Part shown: piece by piece, positions 11,482 through 23,832 of the stretch
How positions within the stretch are numbered: the first letter of the stretch is position 1
How the letters are laid out: each line of letters starts with the position of its first letter
NCBI GenBank assembly: GCA_000697665.1
Contig: KL197720.1
Location: 479,083-543,082 of the forward strand
Length of the DNA: 64,000 bases
DNA from: Jaapia argillacea MUCL 33604
Lineage: Eukaryota; Basidiomycota; Agaricomycetes; Jaapiales; Jaapiaceae
Reading direction: 5' to 3'
Notes under the pieces: model-generated
Told to the model about the DNA's origin: nothing
The model's database searches: none
Seen by the model: only the letters and a program-made list of their open reading frames with translations
Position numbers and translations under genes: made by a program

Positions 11482-13103
11482 TCATTCCGCGGTAAGCACA
11501 TGGACTACAGATTCTAGAATCGTCTTCGGTTTCAGCAAAACACGTCGCCCCAAGACACCCTCAGGTCCATCGGGACTCTTCCTTCTAGTCGTACATCTCA
11601 ATCCGAGCTCCGTCGTACACAAAACCTTCCCTCCCGACGATGCATACTCCCCAAGGGCATCGACCATGTCTTCTGTCTCGAATTTCCTCCCATGATCCAC
11701 CGATATCAGTTCAAAATTGGTAGACAAAATCTCCTCCTTGGATACACGGGCCAGCCTACAAGCAGCAAGGGATATTCGGCGCATTTGTGGCCCGAAGCGG
11801 GTCTTCAACGACTCCCTCGACGATAGGGCTGGCGAGCATCGGGAAACGATGAAGACGTTGGCGCACCATTGGAATATGAGCTCAGTGAGCTCACCGACGG
11901 CTTGTTCTTCCAGGGCAGGGTGGAGGGTATTGATGTATCGGTGGGTCAGTGCCCGCCATCTAGACGACACTGGCTGCGGTTCTAACGTCCATCCTCAGTT
12001 AAAAGGCCCAATTGCCTGATGATGGTGTAGTACTCACCCCCAGAGCGCATATGGAGATAAATCTGGGCGAAGAATGCATCGGGTTTCGCTGGCAATCCTA
12101 CGCAGAACGACGAAAACCATCTGACGACGCAAGAAAGGACACACGCCTGCAGTGCGAACTGGACAAGGATGGGGTCATGGGTGTGGTTTCGCAAAGACAA
12201 GAAACGGGCGAAGTTCGGTCCTAGTCGCGATGCCGTTTCCTGCAATGCTAGCGTCGACTTCGCTTGGGTGGATCCGGGATTATTGTCCGACAAACAGATC
12301 TCTGCGGCAGAAGCTGCGAACTGAAGGACTTCTGAATTCAAATCCTGCACTGCCTGGATGACTTGGGAGCCAGACCAGCTATCCGTCATCGTCATGAAGG
12401 TCTCCATGCTCTGCACGCGAGCACGATGCTCTTCACGGGATATGTCCGATGATATCGATATCATGGACAGATTTCTGTCGTGCCGTTGTTCGTCCTTCGG
12501 TAGGGGTGGCAGAGGCGCTTCTCGATCTGGCGCCTTTCCTTCGTTCTGCCTGCCCCCCTGATTCTTCCCCATCATCCGACTCTCTCGTTTTGACTTCTGA
12601 TTCGGGCTATGACCATTCGCCTGCGCCTCTCCTCGATCGGTCAATAGCTTGTCCCTCTCCTTCCTCAATCGCTCGACTTCCTTCTCCCTGTTCTTCAACA
12701 TATCCCGCACATCCTGTAGCGCCTTCTCTAGCCTCCCACACCTTTCCTCCCACGTTACCACCTCCAGCTGCAATCTCGCAATCTCGTCCTTCGAATACTC
12801 CAATTCTCGACCCATGAATGAGACATTCGTGGCAGGCTGATAGGTGCTGTGACGAGGTTTCATGTGATGCGATTCACGACGCTCCGTAGCGAGTTTGAGG
12901 CGGAGTGAGGAGGCTTCGTGAGTCAAATTGAGCACAGGGTCGAGGATCGGTGACTCGCTTCGTTGCTGCGGCGCTTGCAAGACTAGATCGGCGCTCTCTT
13001 GGCCAAGTAAGGTCTGGTTGAAAAAGGATGGGTTGCGTAGTCGGAAGAACTCGATGGAGGTTGTGGAGAAGTTCTGAGGCGCTGGGTCGGATACGGGACG
13101 CAT
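11482..13103 (-). CDS. Coiled-coil protein of unknown function
   Basis: Two exons (13103-12038, 11969-11482) joined by a GTGAGT...CAG intron close into 517 residues. I do not recognise the family. Visible parts are as follows. The N-terminal 90 residues are polar. A strongly predicted coiled coil spans about residues 95-155 (ELEYSKDEIARLQLEVVTWE, then LKNREKEVERLRKERDKLL). A Lys/Gln/Pro-rich linker includes APLPPLPKDE. The C-terminal half is hydrophobic and helical with many conserved-looking Cys and Trp residues (QACVLSCVVRWFSSF). The layout (coiled coil, linker, helical domain) suits a scaffold or adaptor, but that is inference. The start is the first ATG of the open exon. The gene is divergent from the Hsp70-like gene, with 488 bp between the start codons. 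Confidence 0.75.
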
Positions 13104-13591
13104 GGCTGTGTTTGTGAGATGTTGATGACAAGTGCTATCTTCGCGCTAGACTGTATGTACATAATAAACGCCGGCTCCCCTTGATCTTTTCAAGAGAAAA
13201 TGCTCGGACTACACCCCGGAATGGAGGACCGAGCAAGATGGCACGACACCCAACTCGTTGCAAAATGGAAACGTGTGAGCGATCGGTTGGCGATCAGCAT
13301 ATCACCTCGCTGTAAACGCTTCCCCACCCTAATCGTTCATCTTGGGAAATGATTGTCCTTATGGCCGTCGACCACGAGAACATCACAATGAGTTGCCGCA
13401 AATTTGCCAAATCCTCTTCTGCCTCCACTCTGCCTCGTGTTTATCCTTTTTTCGTGCGAGTCAGATACTCTGCCTGGATGTGAACACGAGCTTGTTATAT
13501 ACTACTGCTGTCTCCATATCGCCTCTCCTTGCTTTCTGTGATTCTTGTACTATCACTATCTCAGACGAACCTGATCAACTCGGGATTGACC
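13104..13591. other. Divergent promoter region
   Basis: This is the shared upstream region of the coiled-coil gene (-) and the Hsp70-like gene (+). No coding exon was identified. Confidence 0.4.
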
Positions 13592-16500
13592 ATGAAACCT
13601 TCCTCAGATACGCGGAAACCGTATCGGGGCACGACTCGAGCCCTGATCATCGCACTGGACGTTGGTACCACCTTCTCTGGTGTTTCGTATGCAATCCTGG
13701 AGCCCAACGAGGTTCCCAAGATCCATGGGGTAACGAGGTACGCTTGATTGACTCCGCCTTCCTTGACTCTCGATCACACTCCGGCTAGATTTCCTGGTCA
13801 AGAGCATGTGGCCGGCAACTCCAAGATCCCTTCAATTCTGTACTACGACAGGGCCGGTAACTTGATGGCGGCGGGAGCGGAGGCAGAGGGCGCGTCGATT
13901 GAGGCGCAGGCGGAGGATAATGAGTGGTCGAAGGCGGAACTGTCAGTCTCTCATTCAATAATGTGCTGTACAGCCTTATCATCTCTCCTTGGATAGATTC
14001 AAACTTCGCCTTCGCCCAAAGACTATGAAACTTCAAATGAACGGCATGCGTCTCAGTCCTCTTCCTCCTCAGAAGAACCCGGTCCAAGTCTTTGGTGACT
14101 TTCTGGGTTATCTTTATCGGTGTACGCGCCGGTTCATCGAAGACACACACGCAAACGGTCAATCACTCTGGCGCGCAGTGAAGCATGATATTCAAATCGT
14201 CCTCAGTCATCCAAACGGATGGGAGGGTGCCCAGCAGTCGAAGATGCGACGCGCTGCGATATACGGAGGTTTGATTCCAGATACAGATGAAGGGAAGGCG
14301 AGGATTCGGTTTGTCACTGAGGGTGAAGCGAGTTTGCATGCTTGTGTCTTGAATGGTTTGGCCGCAGACGTCCTTTCTGTGAGCATACTCCTTGCAAAGT
14401 CGGGGCTCGTTTCTCATGGCAGTAAACAGGACCCTTCAGGACACGGATTCATTGTGGCGGATGCTGGAGGAGGAACTTTGGATATCAGCTCTTATGCCAT
14501 TCGGGGAACAACTCCCCTCGTCATTGAGGAGATTGCCCCTCCTGACTGTACGTCTCTTCGGCCTCTTGTCTATCGAAATGCTCATCTCACTTCGCACTGC
14601 AGGCGTATTCGCAGGGTCTGTATTTGTGAGCCGACGAGCACGAAGCTTTCTAGAAGGTCTTTCATCTCTCTATTGCCGTCTTCCATATCTCATGCTTCCC
14701 CCTGTCTCTAGAGAAGCTCAGAGGTTCAAAGTATGGCAGCCCCGACTCACTGGATCACATCGCCAAACGATTCGACGAGACTACAAAGAGGCTTTTCCGC
14801 GAAAAGAAGGATTTTCAATTCATCCCTTTCGGTTCGCCTCTAGATAAAGACATGAATGTTGGTATCAGAGGAGGGCAGTTGAAACTCACTGGGTTCGCTA
14901 ATTTCCCGTCGTCTTCATCCCGTTTTATCTGACGTTTTGGTTAGAGAGGAGGTGGCGAAGCTGTTCGAACCATCTATTGTTGCTGCTATTGAGGCAATTC
15001 GTTCCCAAGTTAATGCCTCAAAAGGCGCTGTCAAGGTACTATATTTGACCATATCCTTGCCATCATACTGATCGCTCCCAGTCCGTCTGGCTCGTCGGTG
15101 GATTCGCGGCGAGTCCCTGGCTGTTTAGCCAACTGCAAGAACGTCTCGCGGCTATGCATATCACCGTCAGTCGACCTGATAGTCAGACGTGAGTTGTCTT
15201 ATTGTTCGGTATGCGTGCTATATCTAACGATGAGGATTAGATCAAAAGCTGTTGCAGATGGCGCTATAGGGTTTTACTGCGATCATCACGTTGCGGCGAG
15301 GATGTCTAAGTTCATGTACGGCGTTGAATATCTGCGTGAATACGATCCACAAGACGAGGATCACATCGCTCGGCAAAACAGAATGTGCGAGTTACCGTCT
15401 GGCCCTAAGCTCCTCCTTGATGCTTTTGACTGTATCTTGGCGAGAGTGAGTTCCTCGATCTCTCAATCCTATATTCTTTGTTGAGCGACCTATGTTTAGA
15501 GTGTTCGGGTCAAGGAGTCTACTGTCTTCAGCAGGAAGTATTGTACAGAACTTACCAACTTATCAACGCTTTCCGTGTTCGAGGTCGAGATCTGGTGTTA
15601 TCGAGGCGGTGATATCATCCCAAAGTGGATTGATAGACATTCAGGTGAATAGGTTCCTCGCTCCGTCATCGCTTGTGCTGACTCGGCGTTCAGACGTGTT
15701 CTCGACATTATGTATGGTTCGAGCAGACTTGTCTCCACTCTCAGGAAGTGCACAACCGAAACACGGGAGGAACGGCAAGACCTACTGGACCATCATCTTC
15801 AGCATTGAGATCCATTTCGGTCTGACCGAATTCAAAGCTCGAATCAAATGGATTGACAACGTGAGTCGTTTTCCCGATTTCACTTTCGCACCATGGTACT
15901 AAGCTGGTCCACTCAGGGTGTCACCAAGTAGTAAGTCGTCATGCTCGGTTGTTTGCCTTCTCCTAAGCGTACCCTTCTATACAGTGGCCCTGCCTCTATC
16001 GTTTATAGCGAAAGTGGACACCGTGTGGACGAGGACGACTCTGATTTGTACCCTGAAGATGATGTCACGTCTGTTGCCCGCTCGGAACAGCCACGGTCTC
16101 CGCCACGATCTCCAGCACCTTCTCGACATCCAGCACCTGCCAGCACCAGAAGCATCTCCTCTCGAGCCGAGCCGCCGCCGCCGGTGGAAGTCCATACCTC
16201 AGCCCCTCCTCCTCTGTCCCGATCTGTATCACATGCTCGGGAGAAAGCCCCTTCACATGGTTCGTCCATCTATGGTTCTGTTTTCGAAACGGAGAGCAGT
16301 AGCCATAGAGCGAGTGTGAAGAGTGGCAGTGCAAGTGGGGACAAAGGGAAGGAGAAAGTGATGGATAGAGGAATTGATCCCTCGAGACGATCGAGCCGGT
16401 CGAATAGCTCTGTCCCACCCGTCGCGAAGAGTGGTACACTTGGGGCCACTCTTAGCTCTGTGTGGGGAGCTCCGGACCCATCTAGCCCAGTTGTTCCGAG

Positions 16501-18445
16501 TCCCATCACTCCGACAACGCGACGTGAATCGGTATCCAACCACTCACAGCGAGGTTTGGACACTTCGAGGAATGTGGAGGCACCAGTTATTCGCGGAAGT
16601 CGCGCTCCATCTGCTGCTTCCGCCGCTGCAAGCTCGACTTACCGGAGAGAATCAGTTTCGCAACGTGCGACTGAGGTTCCACAGTCAGTGGAAGTTGTAG
16701 TCCCGGCGGCCTCCAAACCACCTTCTACGATTGCGAGTCCTACCAATCGACGCGAATCAATATCAAGCCGATCGCCTCACGCTCCAGATATTCCTCAAGC
16801 ATCAGAGGAGATTGGTTCTGGCTGGGGAGCAATACCTCCGTCTGCACCTTCCGTAGCAGGGGCCAGGAGCAGAGGACCGGCATCCCCTATACCTCCGCTT
16901 ACCGTCGACACATCGAACACAGTTGATGATGGATGGGCAGGTCTTACTCAGCCTCCAGCGTCAACCGTCGCCACTCCCAGAACCAAGAAGTCCTCTTCTG
17001 CTAGAGGTATTCCCCTCTCTGTCGACACCCAGAAGGCAGTCAATTCTGCAGGTGCTCCATCCTCTCGCCCTTCAGCTTTACCATCCGCCGCTGCGACCCC
17101 GACGACGAAGCGTGGTTCTGCTTTCAGTCGTGCCAATAGCACGACAGAAGTACCCAAGGAAATCGGCACGCCTCTCGATAGCATGCCAGAAGCAGAACCG
17201 TCCCATGCTTCCGTCCCGTTCCCCAGCGAACCAGTGATTGCTGCACCAGCGATTGCAGAAGATGAGCCAGTGATCCCACCGACCCCTGTCGCTGAGACTC
17301 CCAAGGAACGGACCAAGTCCACCGCGAAAGTCAGCAAGGCGGCTGCCAGGAAGGCTGCTAAATCATCGCGCGGCGCGGAGATTCCTGACCTCGCGCCATC
17401 ACCGATTGCCAAATCACCTTCGTCAAACAGCGCGGCTGATGGTGTGGACTCTCTTGCCGCCCTAACTACCACTGGACTTGGTGAGATATCGGCAACAACG
17501 GCCAAATCACCTCTCTCACAGGTCGTCGCAGGGGACGCCGAGGGAGGACAGGGATCTTCTACCTTCGAATTCAGCTCGGCACCTCCCAGATCACCTCTAT
17601 CGCGAACCCCTATCGCTTCCAATACCGAAGAGATCCCCTTTACCAGCAGCACGGAACCTCCGGCACCTGGTGGCTGGAGCTTCGACCCCGCTGCCAATGA
17701 AGCCCCCTTCACCGACAGTACGGAACCTCCGGCACCTGGCGGTTGGAACTTCGATAATGTTACCAATGGAGATGGCTGGGGTATGGGGGAATCCAACACT
17801 GATTCTCAACAACCCCCAACCGACGACTGGATGAACGGTTCGAACACCCAGCCTTCTTCGTGGGGTGGTCCCGCGGCTCCAGAGCCTCCCAACGATTATG
17901 ACGAGGCTCTCGAGTTCAACCAGCCTATCACATCCGACGGACCACCCGCTTTGGATGCCCCTCCTGCCCAAACTTCTTCATTCTTCGGCGCGCTTACCTC
18001 CAACTTTGGCGAGGCTGCTAAAACCTCATTCGGTGGTTGGGGCAATCTGCTCTCTTCAAAACCGCCCTCGGTGCACCCTCCTGATGAGACTGCCTTCGAG
18101 TCTGTCCCATTGGCCTCGCTATCGCCAAGACCTACGTCCCACATTGGCCTGACTCCTCTGGCATCTGGGACTCCCGTGCCCGGCTCCCCACAACCTCCGC
18201 TTAGCCTTCTTCCGGAGGGCCCGATGGACCCTATGTCATCGGTACCCATCGATCCACCCCCTGTTGTGGCTGCTGCTGACGATGTTGTGATACCCGATCC
18301 CGAGAAGCCTGCGGAAGCTCCAGCTGCTGAGGAGGCGCCAGCAGCCCCGCCAGCAGAAGAAGAAGAAGATTTCGGAGGTTGGGGAGCGCCAAAGACGAAG
18401 AAGAAGAAAGGTGGAAAAGGTGGCGGAAAGAAGGGGAAGAAATGA
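13592..18445 (+). CDS. HSPA12-like Hsp70 ATPase with long WG/GW-rich tail
   Basis: The start MKPSSDTRKPYRGTTRALII leads into an actin-like ATPase fold. Phosphate-1 motif is LDVGTTFSGVSYAI (exon 13592-13737), phosphate-2 is ADAGGGTLDISSY (about 14460), and the adenosine motif is VWLVGGFAASPWLFSQL (about 15090). The Hsp70 part ends in IKWIDNGVTKYGPASIVYS. That peptide is created by an intron with GTAAGT donor and ACAG acceptor (about 15933-15985), which splices it in frame into a 2.4-kb exon ending at 18445. The tail is Ser/Pro/Ala-rich and disordered. It carries repeated W next to G (SVWGAP, SGWGAI, DGWAGL, GGWSFD, GGWNFD, DGWGMG, SSWGGP, FGGWGN, FGGWGA) and ends in a polylysine/glycine stretch (KTKKKKGGKGGGKKGKK). 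HSPA12-type proteins lack the classical peptide-binding domain. The function of the tail is unknown. Confidence 0.82.
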
Positions 18446-19144
18446 AAGAGAGAAAGCACATCACTACCCTCTGGGTTTCCCGAGGCTGGCTTGGTTCAAG
18501 GGCCGTGTCCATCTTGCTGCTTTGTTGGATCGAACCGACCCACGACTCACGACGATACATGACTGGGTTTCATTCTTTACAATTTTATGGGGTTTTGATA
18601 CCTACACTCCAATAATCGATACATTCTGGGTGAATCCTGTGTAAGAATCGCTAGACTCTGCATCTTGTGCATCCCTCGGATTCTAAGTACTCGGGCTAAC
18701 GGAGACGGCTGAAAGGGCAACAAACGGTCGTCGAATGGGTGAGGGTAACATCTGTTCGACGTCAGGGCTCGGTCATGTAAAGCAGCGTAAGGTCCCCTCA
18801 ATGATCTCGGTGGATCTGAGGAAGGGAAGGTCAACGCGCGACCGCCACTGGTGTTCATGGTTACTTCTGTCACCTTCAAGTTATCGTTCTCAGGTTTGGA
18901 CGACGTTGCGCGGCTCCGAGAGCTCCTGAGGCACCAACTGGAACAGACATGTATTACAACTGCATAACTTGAAGATCGGAGCCGAGGTAAGGTTCCTCTG
19001 GATTACTCCCGCTGAAATGACTCCAAAACGCCTTTCTCAAGTACTAGTCATCCACGCCTCAGGACTCCTTGAAAGCATTCTTGAATCCGCCACTAACCAA
19101 AGCCTTGCCTCAGATTGCTTGTGGTACTTACCTCCGCCTTCAAG
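18446..19144. other. Intergenic region where a YVH1 catalytic domain would be expected
   Basis: I read all three plus-strand frames of this region for the HCx5R phosphatase signature and did not find it. A vaguely similar peptide, VLVIHASGLLESILES (about 19040-19085), lacks the catalytic Cys and Arg. No other gene was seen. Confidence 0.5.
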
Positions 19145-20149
19145 ATGAACCAGATAATCCCTAATGAAACACAAAGTAAGTCAACTAAGTTGAGGATGTG
19201 CTATAGGGTACTCAAATTATACCGTAGTTAGTGAGGATGAAGTCGAGAGGGACATGCGTGCAAGACGTCCCCGGACAACATATGAACCTGATTCACCAAC
19301 TCCAGGTGGGTTGTCCTCTCGTATTCGATGCAAATTGTGCAGGTTGGTCGTGTATCAAGTCCACGTGTGTGGTTTTGCTGACCTTAAGGGGTGCTCGTTA
19401 GAAGAGAACTAGCGAGAAGCGAACGTATCATTGGCCATGGTCAACTAGTCGCTGTTACACCTGCCATTCCGATCTCATCCACTCATCTTCCCTTACGAAC
19501 GTCATTGCCGAGGTAAAATGCTGTTTACCCTTTGGTTTCACATCCACATATCCCTGATCTGCATCATAGTATGCCCTCAATCACGCCGATTCAAGACGCA
19601 GTGCTGCCCACGGAAGCGCAACTAACGACCACCCAACACCCTGCGACCGAGCCCTTCCATCCGCAAGCTAATCCTCCCCCCTCAGGGCTGCCTTCCATGG
19701 GCGATCCTCCACGTCCTTCTGATATCACCGCCCACTTATTTACCAATCCAAAGCTTGCGGCTCTTCGATCCCCGACATCCCTCCTCCTAGGTCATGGGGC
19801 TTTGCGCCAGACACCTCCTCCCATCCTCGCTAATTCAAAATGCTCTGGATACTTCTTGGAACCTGTGCGATCTCACCATCTCCTTGCATCCATTCATGCA
19901 ATTTATCGTCTCGCAGATGAAATGGATGGAACCTTTCCTTTCGGAAGGACGATCAGCTGGTAAAATTATGTGTCCCAATCAGTCTTGCGGGGCTAAGTTG
20001 GGAAACTATGATTGGTCTGGTGTGCATTGTGGCTGTGACGAATGGATAACTCCTGTAAGTCGGTCGCTACCATAGTGTGAGAACGGTCTGATTGAGGCTT
20101 GGACCAGGGATTTTGCATACATAGATCCAAAGTGGATGAGATCGTGTAA
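19145..20149 (+). CDS. YVH1-type zinc-binding protein lacking the phosphatase domain
   Basis: Six exons (19145-19175, 19207-19342, 19402-19512, 19570-19864, 19917-20054, 20108-20149) sum to 753 nt and close into 250 residues. The first exon reads MNQIIPNETQ, close to the MDEIIPNLWIGDL start of YVH1. The protein then jumps directly to the post-catalytic region: SPTPGGLSSRIRCKLCRREL, a disordered linker, PKLAALRSP, and the hallmark C-terminal zinc module MCPNQSCGAKLGNYDWSGVH followed by CGCDEWITPGFCIHRSKVDE. The roughly 150-residue dual-specificity phosphatase domain is absent. In yeast the YVH1 zinc module supports 60S ribosome maturation (Mrt4 release) and catalysis is dispensable. Whether this copy is a functional zinc-only paralogue or a decayed gene is open. 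Confidence 0.72.
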
Positions 20150-21404
20150 TTGGATATCATTTCACTTCTGGAAACACAGCCATCTTGCACGGATCTCCTT
20201 GCCCCTTCAGTTCGGTGTGTTTGATGCCAACATGCGACCGGTGTGTTGTCTGCGGTAATAAATCTCCGTTCACATCTGCTCGACAGAGGAGTGGTTCGGA
20301 CGTCGGGCGTCTATCACTGGTAAGTCTTCCCTAATACTGGTGTTTGAAATACTGACGGACCATTTCTTCTCTTCGTCAGAAACTATTTTCGAGGGATGTC
20401 TCTCACGTTCAACTTCAGCGCGACAGCATTTTATAGCGCAGACAGTTTGGTGAACCACATTCGGCAAATCTGTATTCCCTCCACAAAGGGAGCGTCAAAA
20501 AAGAGTAGATTGTACTACAACGGCGAATCTTTCGGACTGCTTCAAGTTCCATCAAGGTAGCTGTGGTCCCACAGGGCAAGGATCCCGAGTGCGAGTTGAA
20601 AGAGGCTGTTGCCTCCTGTGTCTTCGTGTCAAACTCAGTAACAGTGTATGACGCATGCCAGTATCGCGTCGCGGTTAAGACCGCCCTGGAGTGTCCAGAA
20701 ATGCCGGTAACGGGACGAGAAATGATCATGTCCAGTCCTCGAACCCTACACCAGCTCGCTCGCATCCACGTGCCAATGCTAGAAATCTGTGACGTCAGGC
20801 GGTGATAAACCCAAATTGCAACGCGAGTACTGGCATGTCCTCCCTTCGGTCTCTACGAAGATTGAGGCGTAGTCCACTCGCCAGGTATCTACACGACCGT
20901 GCATTTCCAACACGTACTCCTGAAGGAGAACCAAAGTTCACCAAGGAAGATTCCACGCGACTTCCGAAAGAATCGTCGGTCAGCGTCCCTCAATTGTGCA
21001 AGAGGGTATGTTAATCGCAGGTGCTCACGACGATGTTGCTGGACAGGTGAAAGGAGCGGCAGAGACCGAAGCAGAAAGGAACGGCAGAAACCCCGAGGGA
21101 GATCAACTGCAAGCTACCGATAATGCGCCAAGTCAGATTGAACAGAAGGCTTCCGCAAGTTCAAGTTCCTTTCTCCCCATCTAGCAATGCTAACTTGACG
21201 AATTTGAATCAACAGGCTGGCAAGATATCGCATCACGAGAAAGAGAAACTGACGCAACAGACTCTGCTTGAGCGAGATGAAGCCTTGAAGAAGACGTTGG
21301 AGGATATGTCGGGAGATGGTGGGGAGGCCGGTCTGGAATTGGAAGGGGGAGAACCTGTGGCGATGAAACGAGGAGTTCGTAGCAATATGTTTCGGTACAT
21401 TTGA
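20150..21404 (+). other. Gene-like fragments, not assigned
   Basis: This stretch holds several coding-looking pieces that I could not assemble confidently. At about 20283-20455 there is a spliced piece TEEWFGRRASIT + ETIFEGCLSRSTSARQHFIA that runs into a stop. At about 20563-20805 there is a Cys-containing piece (PECELKEAVASCVFVSNSVT) faintly reminiscent of small mitochondrial twin-Cys assembly factors. At about 20996-21404 there is a polar, helical piece ending KISHHEKEKLTQQTLLERDE ... VRSNMFRYI with a stop at 21402-21404. The last piece is the most protein-like. These may be one or two small genes, or decayed copies. Confidence 0.3.
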
Positions 21405-21594
21405 TACCTTGAATGGGTCGTAAGGTGTCACTCCTGATCACGAGGAAAGCGACCGAACATCGAGGTTCGATAGTATGGCACACATTCTACATCCCCTTCA
21501 TCCATCTCACGGTAAGATAGCAGAGCAATCGACCAGGGTTCGGAGAGATAAAAAATACACATACTAGTACTTCAATAAACTCCGTATCCACAAA

Positions 21595-22626
21595 CTACTT
21601 TGCATACTGCTGAATCGCACCACCATCTTCCGCAACACCCAACGTCTCCCTCAAAGTCGTTTCGAACGGCTTCAAGGGCCTCCCCAAAAGCTGTTCAATC
21701 AGCGGATCAACCCTCGCGACCTCTCCCCTCTTCAGGCCTTCGTACGTGGTGGCCCAAGCTCTCAAAAACTCCTCGGACCCGCGGGGCGAGTTGTCAGAGC
21801 GGTTGGAAGTAATATATTCGTCGACGGAGACTATCTGTAGAGTGATTGGGCGGGAGAGCATGTCGGAGATTGTGGTAGCCACTTCTTGTAAAGTGAGGGT
21901 GTTCTGGTGGGAGCCGGAGAGGAGGAGAGTCTGGTTCTCATAGCCGCCCTGGAGGAGGGATACGAATGTGAGGCGGAGCGAAGTCTCGGATTACGATAGA
22001 CGTACCAGGGCCATTAACCGTGCTGTCCCCTCGCCCAAATCTTCTCTCGACACCCATGAAATCGCACCGTCGCCTGGGACATTCACCACATTGTTTTGCT
22101 GACCAGGGTTGAAGAACCCTACATATCGGACGTTCAACCCCAGTTCCACCCCAAGGACTCAGACCTACTCACCAAAGTATAAAGGATAACTTTCAGAATA
22201 TATTCCCTCCCGAATGATCGTATAAGTCAGGCCGCTCTGCTTCAAATATGCCTCCGTGTCCAGATGCGCCTTCATCACCGCAGTGACACTCCCATCTCCA
22301 AAAGCCAAGCTGGTGTAGTAGATATGTTTCACACCGACTCTTCGAGCGGCATCGATGGCGTTGATGTGAGATTTGACCCGCAGCTCATGTGCGATGGAAG
22401 GATATGAGACGATCAACAACTTCTCGGCGCCCTTGAATGCCTCGTCAAGCGTCTCGGGATTCGTGAAGTCGCCATGTCGAAGTTCAACACCAGATGTCGA
22501 GATTAGGGGACTAGCACCTGCCGGGTTATGCAGGGATACGGCGATTTCAGATGGGGGGACAAGTCGAAGTAGGTATTTGAGGACCTGAGAACCCAGTCCA
22601 CCTGTTGCACCCGTTAACACGAACAT
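21595..22626 (-). CDS. NmrA-like NAD(P)-binding reductase
   Basis: The first exon starts MFVLTGATGGLGSQVLKYLL, a Rossmann GxxGxxG nucleotide-binding motif at residues 6-12. It continues with HGDFTNPETLDEAFKGAEKL and VGVKHIYYTSLAFGD, typical of atypical short-chain dehydrogenases of the NmrA/HSCARG group, and TYTIIREGIYSESYP. A second exon encodes GFFNPGQQNNVVNVPGDGAI, and a third encodes LTLQEVATTISDMLSRPITL through a stop at 21595-21597. Two short introns lie near 22170-22100 and 22010-21960. Relatives act as quinone reductases or redox-sensing regulators. The catalytic Tyr-x3-Lys of classical SDRs is not evident, as in NmrA proteins. Promoter sequence is to the right, shared with the sulfite oxidase-like gene. 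Confidence 0.85.
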
Positions 22627-23832
22627 TATCGCTTCACACCGATGGTTAGATCGTTGGCAATGGCAAAGACAACTCTAACACAGAACATAATCTCCACAAT
22701 GAGTCATCATACGATGGCGCAACTGAAGACATGAGCCCAAAATATTCAGTAAAATGCTTATCCACCTGTGCCACCGATACTCTCCCGAGGCAAATCTTTC
22801 TCCCAGATGCCCTCCATCCAAATGGCCGAGGATTATTGCCGATGGTAGATAATACTCATCAAGAAAAGTAGTATGAGGGGACCAGAAATTGGTCACAAGC
22901 TCCGTGTCCAAGACTCCAAGTGGATGGATTCAGAGGCCGCCTGAGCAGAGAGAACAGTTTCGACATGACGGTATTCCGTCAACTCGTGGACGGCTGAAAC
23001 CAATTCTGAGATGCGTCTTGGGCATATAGGCAAGGCAACGATCGTCAAGCAGCTTCCGGCGCCCACCGCAATACGGGGTGGGATGTCTCCCGGGATGAAG
23101 AAATCATGATTGTGTCACATTTTTGCCAGCGGCGGCCATGGTTCGCATCGTGCAAGGGGGGTAGTTGCCGGGCATAGCGACCGCGTCGGAAAGAGAAATA
23201 GCAAGGGTCTATGTCATATTTGTATCTGGGGCCGTCCTTCCATGTTAAGACGACTGGTCCCGTTCGTTTCGTACGACGTCCGCTGACGTCTAGGAAGGTA
23301 GAGAACCGAGTCGATGACGCCCATGAGGGGACTTCCAGTCTTCCCGAGGTAAAGTGTAAATAGGACAGCGAACGTTCCTCGATAGAAAGCAAGCAGCTTG
23401 AAGGTATGTACCTATCTTCGACAGTGCAAGACCAAGACTCAAATTAAATGACTGTAGATCGTCGCCGATCTGTAGTTGGTGGAGAGTTGTGAGGTTGTTG
23501 CCGCGAGAAACTTGAAGTCAACCAGTGAAGCTCGACGCCAAGTACTCGCAAGATTGAAATGCCGCGGAGGAGACTGGAATTTCGTATCTTGAAGACCCGG
23601 TTCCAAATTTGTGGGTACCATCTCCCGCCACTCTCTATCCGCAGGTCAGCGATGTCATCTTGGTCAGTACTTCGGCCATTGTATTGCCCTATTGCCCCCC
23701 TTCCTCTGCTTCTTCTCTATCAATACTGACCACTGGACTTGAGGCCGTCAGATAAGAGTTTGTCACCGTTCACAGATAAATAGTTCTGGTGTCCCATAGC
23801 TCCTCCTGACTATTCAGTTGGTTGCTGCCACA
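22627..23832. other. Divergent intergenic region of 1.2 kb
   Basis: This region lies between the NmrA-like gene (-) and the sulfite oxidase-like gene (+). Short open frames on the minus strand show no family motif. No repeat or RNA gene was recognised. Confidence 0.35.
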
